Shown piece by piece: positions 35,895-42,748 of a DNA stretch of 47,283 nt. Both the position numbers and the translations under genes were made by a program. Numbering within the stretch: position 1 is the stretch's first letter; the number at the start of each line of letters is the position of its first letter. The notes below the pieces were generated by a model that searched no databases, was not told the DNA's origin, and saw only the letters and a list, made by a program, of their open reading frames with translations. Origin of the DNA: Chloroflexia bacterium (lineage in GTDB: Bacteria > Chloroflexota > Chloroflexia > Thermobaculales > Thermobaculaceae); NCBI GenBank assembly GCA_030446765.1, contig JAUJMR010000010.1, positions 55,655-102,937 on the forward strand, read 5' to 3'.

Positions 35895-36989
35895 ATGGCA
35901 ACGACCGCACAAGGGGTAATTGCGCGCACACCGGGTGCGCCGGGACAGCTCGAAGAGTTTACCATCGATGATCCGGGGCAAAACGAGGTGCTCGTGCGCA
36001 TCCTCGCGTCCGGTGTGTGTCATACCGATCTGGGGATGAAGCGCGGTGACTACGGCACGGGCGACTTCCCCCACCTGCTCGGCCACGAGGGCGCAGGGAT
36101 CATCGAGGCCGTCGGGCAGGGCGTGGACGAGTCTCGCGTTGGCGAGTACGTCATCCTCGCGTGGCGGGCGCCGTGTGGCGAGTGCCGCTTCTGCCTCCGG
36201 GGGCTGCCCAACCTCTGCTCAGCCTCGCTCAACGCCGAGAAGCGCATGCGCACCACGGACGGCGAGACCCTGACCCCCGTGCTCGGCATCGGCACCTTCT
36301 GCACGCACACCCTCGTGCACGCGAAGCAGGCGATCCCCGTCGCGGCCGACCTCCCCCCCGCGCAGATGTCGCTGATCGGCTGCGGGGTGATGACCGGCGT
36401 GGGGGCGGCGCTGTATAGCGCGGGCGTGCGGCCCGGCACGAGCGCCGCGGTGTTCGGCTGCGGCGGCGTGGGCGACAGCGTGATCCAGGGCGCGGTTCTC
36501 GCGGGGGCGACGACGATCATCGCTGTGGACCTGGACCCGCGCAAGCTGGAGTGGGCCAAGGACTTCGGTGCGACGCATACTGTCAACGCCCGCGAGGAGG
36601 ACCCGGTCGCCCGCATCAAGGAGATCACCGGTGGCAACGGCGTGGACTACTCCTTTGAGGCCGTCGGCAGACCGGAGACCCTCCGGCAGGCGCTGTTCTG
36701 CCGCGACCTCGCGGGGACGTGCGTGCTGATCGGTGTGCCCGGCAGTGGCGCGACGCTCGAGCTCCCGATCGCGGACTTCTTCGGTCTCGGTGGCGCGTTC
36801 CGCGTTTCGTGGTACGGCGACTGCCTGCCCTCGCGCGACTTCCCGATGCTCGCGGAGTGGTATCGCCAGGGCCGGCTCAAGCTCGATGAGGTCGTCACAA
36901 GGAAGATTGGGATCGAGGATACGGAGCAGGCGTTTGAGGCGATGGAGCGCGGCGAGACTCTGCGCTCCGTAATCATGTTCGATGCGTGA
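35895..36989 (+). CDS. Zinc-dependent alcohol dehydrogenase resembling S-(hydroxymethyl)mycothiol dehydrogenase
   Basis: A 364-residue zinc MDR enzyme. Catalytic zinc ligands are in GVCHTDLGMKRG and LLGHEGAG. The structural zinc site is CGECRFCLRGLPNLC. The NAD site is FGCGGVGDSVIQGAVLAGA with VDLDPRK. From memory the whole protein follows the actinobacterial MscR pattern closely, including ALGIG-like TPVLGIGTF, GATHTVNARE, WYGDCLPSRDFP and RSVIMF at the end. That enzyme oxidises the mycothiol adduct of formaldehyde. Whether this organism makes mycothiol is not shown by the window. The stop codon lies at the left edge of a repeat copy. Confidence 0.88.
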   Translation: MATTAQGVIARTPGAPGQLEEFTIDDPGQNEVLVRILASGVCHTDLGMKRGDYGTGDFPHLLGHEGAGIIEAVGQGVDESRVGEYVILAWRAPCGECRFCLRGLPNLCSASLNAEKRMRTTDGETLTPVLGIGTFCTHTLVHAKQAIPVAADLPPAQMSLIGCGVMTGVGAALYSAGVRPGTSAAVFGCGGVGDSVIQGAVLAGATTIIAVDLDPRKLEWAKDFGATHTVNAREEDPVARIKEITGGNGVDYSFEAVGRPETLRQALFCRDLAGTCVLIGVPGSGATLELPIADFFGLGGAFRVSWYGDCLPSRDFPMLAEWYRQGRLKLDEVVTRKIGIEDTEQAFEAMERGETLRSVIMFDA

Positions 36990-37121
36990 TACGGACTCCT
37001 GCTGAATAGTAGGGCAACTGTCATTCCGAGCCTGCGAGGAATCCGTGGTCCAGGCTACGGATCCCTCACTGCGCTCGGGATGACAAAAGCGACACTGTTC
37101 AGGCGGACGTCGTAGGATACG
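36987..37121. repeat. Dispersed palindromic repeat, copy 6
   Basis: Begins GATACGGACTCCTGCTGAAT, where bases TGA also end the dehydrogenase gene. Continues CTGTCATTCCGAGCCTGCGA, GGAATCCGTGGTCC, CTACGGATCCCTCACTGCG and CTCGGGATGAC. The right arm is GTTCAGGCGGACGTCGTAGG. It lies between the convergent dehydrogenase and yjdF genes. Confidence 0.87.
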
Positions 37122-37216
37122 CCACCGGCTCAATCGTCTCATAACACAGCGCCACAGCATGCCGGGACGCACGATACAGCAGCGGCAACGCATCGCGCTC
37201 AGTCCAAACCGCCCGA

Positions 37217-37681
37217 TCAGTGCCCTCTATGCTTCTCGCGTAGCTTGCGCTTCTCCGCGTCGCGCTTGTGCTGGGCTGCCGCCTCGCGTCCCGCCTGCCG
37301 CTTCTTGCGAGGCTCCTCGCGCTGGGCACGAAGTGCGTCCTGCGCCACGGTGGTGATACCCGTCACCGCTGTTGTCTGCGCCGCCTGCCGCGCCGCGCGC
37401 CTGGGACTCGACGCACGACGCGAGCCCCCTTGGGTGGCATCGGCGGTTATTGGTGTGCCGGCCGCCTGGTCCATCAGTTGAACGAACTCGCGCCGCCCTA
37501 ACTCCGCAACCTCGGCACTTGTGGGCTCCACGCCGAAGACGTGCTGCACCGCGCACAGCTCTCCGTCTGCCTCCACCTCCAGCACCCCTACCCAGAATGG
37601 ATACTCGTACAAGACCGTGAACCACACGCTGGACCATCCATCCACGTGCATCGTCTCTGTGTCTCTGCTCTCGCTGGTCAT
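37217..37681 (-). CDS. YjdF family protein (DUF2992)
   Basis: A 154-residue protein. A beta-rich N-terminal part (SSVWFTVLYEYPFWVGVLEV and AVQHVFGVEPTSAEVAEL) is followed by a long basic, helical tail ending KRKLREKHRGH, the hallmark of DUF2992. In Firmicutes yjdF is controlled by an RNA that binds azaaromatic compounds; the protein's activity is unknown. ATG 37681 has GGAGGGAG 10 bases upstream; the frame extends further up without protein-like content. A leader peptide and terminator precede it on the same strand, so it is probably attenuated. Confidence 0.85.
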   Translation of the reverse strand: MTSESRDTETMHVDGWSSVWFTVLYEYPFWVGVLEVEADGELCAVQHVFGVEPTSAEVAELGRREFVQLMDQAAGTPITADATQGGSRRASSPRRAARQAAQTTAVTGITTVAQDALRAQREEPRKKRQAGREAAAQHKRDAEKRKLREKHRGH

Positions 37682-37760
37682 CGGCTCTGTCTCCCTCCGT
37701 GTCCGCACGCGCCGAGCGCATGGGACGACGCCGGTATCCGTCACGTCCACGGTTTGAGAC

Positions 37761-37824
37761 AAGAGAAAAGGCCACCCCACTGGGGCGGCCTTCGAACCTT
37801 GAGACCTTTTTGCTAGTGGGTCTC
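37761..37824 (-). terminator. Attenuator of yjdF: terminator plus alternative hairpin
   Basis: On the minus strand AAGGCC (37792-37787), a C4/G4 inner stem and GGCCTT (37773-37768) are followed by TTTCTCTT, a strong intrinsic terminator. Just upstream GAGACC (37824-37819) and GGTCTC (37806-37801) form a second hairpin whose base includes the leader stop codon. A ribosome waiting at that stop would disturb the first hairpin. This is the layout of ribosome-mediated attenuation. Confidence 0.72.
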
Positions 37825-37865
37825 TACTCCGCAGCCCTACGGGGACGTGACGACGCTCTATTCAT
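37824..37865 (-). CDS. 13-residue leader peptide upstream of yjdF
   Basis: MNRASSRPRRAAE and TAG, with a full-strength AAAGGAGGT site 9 bases before the ATG (37882-37875). Such a strong start for so short a frame, directly followed by hairpins, points to a regulatory uORF. It is Arg- and Ser-rich; four of thirteen residues are Arg (codons AGA, CGT, CGT, AGG). Confidence 0.65.
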   Translation of the reverse strand: MNRASSRPRRAAE

Positions 37866-37927
37866 ACTCGCCGCACCTCCTTTCCCTGTCACTGCGAAGC
37901 ATCGCAGGCTAAGGGTTGACTGAGGCG

Positions 37928-37956
37928 AGCATACTACGCGCAGGTATGCGGGTCAA
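37928..37956 (-). promoter_or_regulatory. Promoter of the leader-yjdF transcript
   Basis: On the minus strand TTGACC (37956-37951), 17 bases and TATGCT (37933-37928), about 46 bases before the leader ribosome-binding site. On the opposite strand TATACT at 37980-37985 may be the -10 box for the thioredoxin gene, though with no clear -35. Confidence 0.6.
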
Positions 37957-38023
37957 GGCGTGCTATCCGCTTGCGCGTGTATACTCCACAAGATGGAAAG
38001 CTTCGGCAGTGAAAGGAAGCAAT

Positions 38024-38518
38024 ATGCGGTACCGTCACGGAATCACGGGGCCCTGGCTGCTGCTCGGCCTGCTAGTGCTGCTCTTGCCGCTGATCGCGGC
38101 GTGCGGTGGGCGGGACACGGCGCCCGGGGCCACCGGAGGGCAGCAAGCCACGAACCCCGCGTCGGACCCTGCCGCGGAGCAGATCGTCCCCGTCGAGGGC
38201 CAGGCGTTCAGCGGGCAGGATCGCGCAACACAAGCGGGTACGCCGACACTCCTCGCGTTTGATGCCCTTGGCTGACCAGTCTGCGCGCAGATGCGTCCCG
38301 TCGTTGACGGGCTGGACAAGAGATATGGGGACCGAGTCGCCTTCGCGGGCGTGGACTTCTATAACAGCGCGAACGCCCCTCTCGCGGAGCGGTATGCCGT
38401 GACAGGCCACCCGACGTTCGTGGTGGTCGGGTCGAACGGCAAGGAGGTCGCTCGGTTCCGCGGATACACCGAGGAAGCGGACCTGGAAGCCGCGCTGAAG
38501 AAGGTCGCTGGCTCCTAA
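38024..38518 (+). CDS. Thioredoxin-like lipoprotein, likely selenoprotein (UxxC)
   Basis: A 164-residue thioredoxin-fold lipoprotein if TGA at 38273-38275 is read through; both parts are in one frame. The signal peptide (WLLLGLLVLLLPLIAAC) ends in the lipobox IAAC. A low-complexity linker follows. Then TPTLLAFDALG-U84-PVCAQMRPVVDGL has UGA exactly where the nucleophilic Cys of CxxC stands, with C87 kept. The rest (VAFAGVDFYNSANAPLAERY, TGHPTFVVVGSNGKEVARF with the cis-Pro) is a normal thioredoxin C-half. A hairpin of SECIS type follows the UGA. AAAGGAAG precedes the ATG. It would act outside the membrane as a disulfide reductase or peroxide-linked carrier. Confidence 0.82.
38288..38314 (+). 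promoter_or_regulatory. Bacterial SECIS-like hairpin after the thioredoxin UGA
   Basis: CAG (38288-38290) pairs with CUG (38312-38314). An asymmetric bulge follows, then CCCGU (38297-38301) with ACGGG (38307-38311) closing the loop CGUUG. The second loop base is G, about 28 bases after the UGA, within the usual distance. Folded by eye only. Confidence 0.58.
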
Positions 38519-38892
38519 CCGCTCGCGGGCTTGGTTTTCAGGTAGCACAGGTCCATCCTGGACAAGAACGCCGACTCATTCGCCCGAACGGCAACCGCAC
38601 GTGTGACGAGCGTATGCGTCCACGGCCGTTCCGGGACGAACGTCGCTGCAATGAGGGGCCGCGCGACTCTGCCGGTGTGCTGAGCGTCGTGCGGGGAGTG
38701 TTTGCCTGCCCCGCCGCATCAACCACTGTCGCCACCGCGCGGGAGAGTCCGACGGCCCGTGCACCGCTCATTCGCAGGGTCCCGCGCGCCCACTCCGTGA
38801 TGGGTGGCAGTGTCGATGGCGCGTGTGCGATAGTTGTCCGGTGATGTTCCTGCCAGTTCGCGGCTGACAGGCAACGAGAAAGGCAAGGTCAG
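38519..38892. other. Intergenic region without recognised gene
   Basis: No convincing coding frame. A 9-base inverted repeat (CGCGCGGGA near 38737 and its complement near 38784) encloses about 38 bases. The right end carries AGGCAAGGTC before the MFS start. Confidence 0.45.
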
Positions 38893-40155
38893 GTGCGGCG
38901 GCTGAACGCCTATACGGTTTACTTGATACTCGCGGGCGTCACGGCGATGCTGATGGCCGCCCGCGACATCGCGATGGCGCTGTACTTCGTGCGCGAGGTG
39001 GGGATGAACCCCTTCCAACTCGTCTTCGCGGGTACGGTCTTCATGATCGCGGTCGTGCTCTGCGAGGTGCCAACGGGCGTAGTCGCGGACGTGTACAGCC
39101 GCCGGCTCTCAGTGATTATCGGCGCGTTCGTCGTGGGCGCCGCGCTGCTCCTGGAGGGGCTCGTTCCCTCATACTGGCCGATACTCGTCGCGCAGGCCCT
39201 GTGGGGGATCGGCCTCACCTTCAATCGCGGCGCGCTCGAGGCGTGGATCGCGGACGAGCTGCCCAACAAGGCGGATCTCGGCCACGTCTACCTGCGTGGT
39301 GCGCAGGCGGGATACGTGGGCGCGCTCGCGGGGATAGGACTAGGTGTGGCTCTGGCCAGCGTGCGCCTCAACCTCGTGAGCGTGACCGCGGGCGCGTTCT
39401 TTGTCGGGCTGGGCGTGTTCCTCTCCTTCGCGATGCCGGAGACAGGGTTTTCTCCCGCACCGCGCGCCGGACGCCGCTCATGGCACGTGGCGGGCGAGAC
39501 CCTGCGAGACGGCCTCCGGCTTATTCGGCACAGTACCGTGCTGCCAATCATCATGGGCATCGTGTTCTTCCTGGGCATGTCGAGCGAGACGTACGACCGG
39601 CTGTGGGAGGTTCATTTCCTGAATAACTTCTCGTTCCCTGGGGGATCTCGCTTCGGGCCGATCCTATGGTTCGGGGTGATCGGCGCGGGCGGGCTGGTGC
39701 TGAGCTTTATAACTGCCGAGGTGGTGCGACGGCGACTGGACACGGCGACCCAGCTCAGCGCGGTGCGGGTGCTGCTGCTGATTGACGTGGGATTGATGCT
39801 CAGCATGGTGGCGTTCGGTCTGGCGGGCAACTTCGAGGTGGCCCTCGCCGCGTACTGGTTCGCATACCTGCTGCGCCGCACGAATCACCCGCTCTTCGCG
39901 GCGTGGCTGAACCAGAGCCTGGAGCCGCGCGTACAGGCGACAGTGATCTCGATGTCGGGGCAGGTGGACGCCGTGGGGCAGATCGCCGGTGGACCGGCAT
40001 TTGGCGCCCTGGCCACTGCCGCAGGCACCCGAACCGCGATGGTGGCCGCGGGGCTGGTGCTAGCGCCCGCCGCGCTGCTGTACCTGCGCGCGCGAGGTCG
40101 AGGGGATGCTGTGGTGGAGCCGGCGGCGGTCCAGGCGAGCGCTGCGGAGTTGTAG
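38893..40155 (+). CDS. MFS transporter
   Basis: A 420-residue, 12-helix major facilitator. Motif A is visible between helices 2 and 3 as GVVADVYSRRLS. A central cytoplasmic loop lies around residues 190-210 (PAPRAGRRSWHVAGETLRDG). The second half starts STVLPIIMGIVFFLGMS. It resembles the drug-efflux-like families of Gram-positive and Chloroflexi genomes. The start is GTG after AGGCAAGG. It stands alone, so the substrate is unknown; export of a drug or metabolite is most likely. Confidence 0.88.
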   Translation: MRRLNAYTVYLILAGVTAMLMAARDIAMALYFVREVGMNPFQLVFAGTVFMIAVVLCEVPTGVVADVYSRRLSVIIGAFVVGAALLLEGLVPSYWPILVAQALWGIGLTFNRGALEAWIADELPNKADLGHVYLRGAQAGYVGALAGIGLGVALASVRLNLVSVTAGAFFVGLGVFLSFAMPETGFSPAPRAGRRSWHVAGETLRDGLRLIRHSTVLPIIMGIVFFLGMSSETYDRLWEVHFLNNFSFPGGSRFGPILWFGVIGAGGLVLSFITAEVVRRRLDTATQLSAVRVLLLIDVGLMLSMVAFGLAGNFEVALAAYWFAYLLRRTNHPLFAAWLNQSLEPRVQATVISMSGQVDAVGQIAGGPAFGALATAAGTRTAMVAAGLVLAPAALLYLRARGRGDAVVEPAAVQASAAEL

Positions 40156-40610
40156 GTCCGTTCTGTCTGGTCCACAAGCGTTTCGGGGGCACGGGCTCGA
40201 CGGATGCGTGGCGCGCCGCGCGGAGTAGTCGATGGGATGCGGCCGGCTCGAGAACGACACCAGCGCTCTCGCCCGGAGCACCGGAGCAATGCCGGTCCGG
40301 ATACGAGGACCAGTCGGGCTCGCTATCATTTTCACCGTGCGCTGCATTCGTGACCCGTCAGGAGTCGCGAGAGGCGAGTTGGGCGGCGGATACTCTGTCG
40401 ATGATGCGGTGCGGTGTAGGCTACTTGACGCGCACGCATGCAGAGGCGGGATCTCTATTCCCCTGCGATATCTTCATCGACGAGCGTGCCAGGACATTTC
40501 GCCCACAATCGGCTCTGTTAGCTCTTGACTCATAGACATAAAGGAGTATGATACACACAGATGCGTGGTGGAAACGCCACATCGCCGGAACCTGGCAAGG
40601 AGGGAGCATC
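40156..40610. other. Intergenic region with a strong promoter at its right end
   Basis: Only the promoter at 40525-40552 is recognised. The short frames here show no family features. The left ~350 bases hold nothing I can identify. Confidence 0.45.
40525..40552 (+). promoter_or_regulatory. Strong sigma-70 type promoter
   Basis: TTGACT (40525-40530), 16 bases and TATGAT (40547-40552), 58 bases before the ATG at 40611. Both boxes are one base from consensus, among the best promoters in the window. Confidence 0.68.
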
Positions 40611-41156
40611 ATGTACGTATGGATCACCGCACGCAAAATCAGGAAGGGCATGATGGGGGACTTTCTCAAGGTTTGGCAGGACCCGTGCATCGGCCTGCCC
40701 GCCTCTCCCGCCTCTCTCTCCTCTCCCGAAGGGCCGAACTTGTACGCGCTGCACCCTACCGACGATCCCGATGAGATGTGGGGGCTCGGCTTCTTTGACT
40801 CGCGGGAAACGATCGAGCGCTTCAAGCAGAGCCCTGCCGCCAGCAAGCGGACGGAGGCGCTAGCCCCGTTTGTCGAGGAGATTCTCTGGGAGCGACAATT
40901 CGAGGCGCAGCCTTGGACCGAGTCGGATCGACCGCTTGTGTACGCTACGTACTTCCGGCAGACACCGGTGCATCGATTCAAACTCGTATGCATCTGCCCC
41001 AGTGCGAAGGATGCAATCGAGCAGGCGGATGCACTCATGCGCCGTGCGAAGTCCAGTGGCTTCGCAGAGCCGGAGTGGACGATGCGGGCATACCATCATC
41101 GTGACGACGCCCGGAGAGCCTGCTGCCGACCGCAGGGCATGCCCATGCGAGCGTGA
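40611..41156 (+). CDS. Hypothetical protein with monooxygenase-like (ABM/EthD) ferredoxin fold
   Basis: A 181-residue protein. The first ~100 residues (YVWITARKIRKGMMGDFLKV and MWGLGFFDSRETIERFKQSP) look like a dimeric alpha/beta-barrel domain of the antibiotic-biosynthesis-monooxygenase type. The second part (YATYFRQTPVHRFKLVCICP and DAIEQADALMRRAK) is less clear. AAGGAGGGAG precedes the ATG, and a strong promoter lies upstream, so it may be well expressed. The last residues (RRACCRPQGMPMRA) look non-conserved. I assign no function. Confidence 0.65.
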   Translation: MYVWITARKIRKGMMGDFLKVWQDPCIGLPASPASLSSPEGPNLYALHPTDDPDEMWGLGFFDSRETIERFKQSPAASKRTEALAPFVEEILWERQFEAQPWTESDRPLVYATYFRQTPVHRFKLVCICPSAKDAIEQADALMRRAKSSGFAEPEWTMRAYHHRDDARRACCRPQGMPMRA

Positions 41157-41557
41157 CGTCATAGGCGGGGACAGCACCCCACCGCCGAACGAGACAGCTC
41201 TCCGCGGCACCCTATAGGCCCGGAGAGCTGGACCTGGGGGTACGGCGCGCCAGCCGCGACACGTAACGGGATTCGTCGCGACCTCTAGCCAGGGTCTGAC
41301 GCTCGGTGGGCACTGCGGGCAGACGACCTGTCTCTAGCTGACCCAAGACAGCCGGTAGGACGCGCGCAGCGTGAGGAGGACGAACAGTAGGTCCCACCGA
41401 ACCTGCACGCCGAGCCGATGCACATCGTCGGCGTCTGGCTGGGGGCTCGGGCGGTGCGAACTGGCACGGGGCGTGCAGTCGCGATGCAGGACGTATCCGA
41501 GCCGAACGGGCTGATCTGGAGGAGGTCTATTGGTCCTGCTGATTTGGCTCGGCTCGG
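41157..41557. other. Intergenic region, possibly with a degraded gene end
   Basis: On the minus strand near 41334-41440 the frame DADDVHRLGVQVRWDLLFVL, followed by LTLRASYRLSWVS and a stop, looks protein-like, but no start or intact domain is found upstream. It may be a gene remnant. Otherwise nothing is recognised. Confidence 0.35.
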
Positions 41558-41995
41558 TTGCCATTGCAAGAAGGCGGCTCTGTAGAAGAGGGGCTGCGGT
41601 TCGCCACATTTGTGTTGACCCGCGTGGCCGAGGCGATCGGAGCGCTCGTGATCGCGACGGCCGTCGTGCGGGCGACGATCGCATGGCTGGTGCAAAACCT
41701 GCCCGGCAGAGACCGCGACGCCTCGATCGAGAGTATCCGGCTGGGTCTCGGGCGGTCTATGGGTCTCGCGCTGGAGTTCCTGCTCGCTGCGGATATCCTC
41801 GCCACCGCCATCGCGCCTTCGTGGGAGGCGATCGGCAAGCTCGCCGCCATCGCGACCATTCGGACACTGCTGAATTACTTCCTCGAGCGGGAGCTGCATA
41901 GGGAAGAGCGTCGGCGCGAGGAGCGGGAGGCGTCCATGGCTGGTCCTCGGGATGGGAGAGCCGAAGGTACGCCGAGGCGGAGGAGCACGCACTGA
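41558..41995 (+). CDS. DUF1622 membrane protein
   Basis: A 145-residue protein with three hydrophobic segments. The DUF1622 pattern is clear: VAEAIGALVIATAVVRATIA, then IRLGLGRSMGLALEFLLAAD, ILATAIAP, and IATIRTLLNYFLEREL. The tail is highly charged and may extend beyond the family length. The start is uncertain: TTG 41558 or TTG 41564. A GGAGGAGGT at 41518-41526 is too far upstream, so an indel between it and the frame is possible. The function is unknown. Confidence 0.72.
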   Translation: MPLQEGGSVEEGLRFATFVLTRVAEAIGALVIATAVVRATIAWLVQNLPGRDRDASIESIRLGLGRSMGLALEFLLAADILATAIAPSWEAIGKLAAIATIRTLLNYFLERELHREERRREEREASMAGPRDGRAEGTPRRRSTH

Positions 41996-42086
41996 TCGCG
42001 GTGCCCGTATATCCGGGTAGCGTTCTGCAGAAGAGGCGGTAAGGTCGGGGATGGTCTCCGTGCCCCGCCCGTCCAACGCCAGAGGT

Positions 42087-42212
42087 CATACCGACTCCGG
42101 CTGAACGGTAGGGCAACTGCCATTCCGAGCGTGCGAGGAATCCGTGGTGCGGGAGTACGGATCCCTCACGGCGTTCGGGATGACACGCACCACGGTCAGC
42201 GGATTGCGTATC
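42087..42212. repeat. Dispersed palindromic repeat, copy 7 (near consensus)
   Basis: Left arm ATACCGACTCCGGCTGAACG, GTAGGGCAAC; core TGCCATTCCGAGCGTGCGA, GGAATCCGTGGT, GTACGGATCCCTCACGGCG and TTCGGGATGAC; right arm GGTCAGCGGATTGCGTATC. Its right end provides the stop codon of the GNAT gene on the minus strand. Confidence 0.88.
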
Positions 42213-42671
42213 AGATGCGCTTTTGCATGTTGTAGTTCGTCGTAGTGTAGCCGTGTTTCTGGTACAGGCCAATCGCGACGTGGTTGTTGTCGGCGAACAC
42301 GTTGAGGCCGATGCGGAAACGCCCATGCGCCTGAGCTCCTCCTCTAGCAGTTCAAGCGCACGGCTACCGTAACCCTGCCGCTGGTGCTCTGGATAGATCG
42401 CGATCTCAAAGAGGAAGGCGTGATGCGCAGCCTCGTCGACCCTGACTCAGAGGAAACCGATCGATGCCCCTGTACGGACGATGGTCCAGAAGTGGTTGTT
42501 CTTGGTGTGTTTGCCGTCTGGCAGCAACTCGGCATACTGCCGTTCGGCCTGTGCACGCTCGTACTCCAGGGTGGTGTCGAAGTTCCTCGACCGCTGCTGG
42601 GCGTAGCCCTCCTTCCCCTCCCGAAGGAACTCCTCGAACTCGTTATCAGTCATCACGCGCAACTCGATCAT
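42211..42671 (-). CDS. GNAT acetyltransferase, interrupted
   Basis: About 153 residues if repaired. It starts MIELRVMTDNEFEEFL. The acetyl-CoA loop is EHQRQGYGSRALELLEEEL, and the C-terminal GNAT region is RIGLNVFADNNHVAIGLYQK followed by HGYTTTNYNMQKRI. Two defects: an in-frame TGA (42447-42449) where relatives have Trp (GFL-stop-VRVDEAAHHAF), and one missing base near 42318 after LRRMG. TGG to TGA is a single transition. The stop codon comes from the edge of a dispersed repeat. It acetylates an unknown amine substrate. It may be a real pseudogene or a casualty of sequencing. Confidence 0.75.
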
Positions 42672-42748
42672 CGACAACTCCGTTTGGGGAATCGTAGCCG
42701 AACCAGGTGGGGAACGGTGCCCCGACTTCTCGCTCCGTACTCTGCCTG

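Noticed and set aside
37761..37956. A yjdF-type riboswitch upstream of the DUF2992 gene
   Set aside because: I could not recognise the conserved yjdF RNA core. The strong uORF and terminator explain the leader without it. A covariance-model search would decide.
42447..42449. In-frame TGA in the GNAT gene as selenocysteine or as reassigned Trp codon
   Set aside because: The expected residue is Trp, with no redox role. TGA is a normal stop in many genes here and Trp is otherwise TGG, so code reassignment is excluded. A point error or nonsense mutation is simpler.
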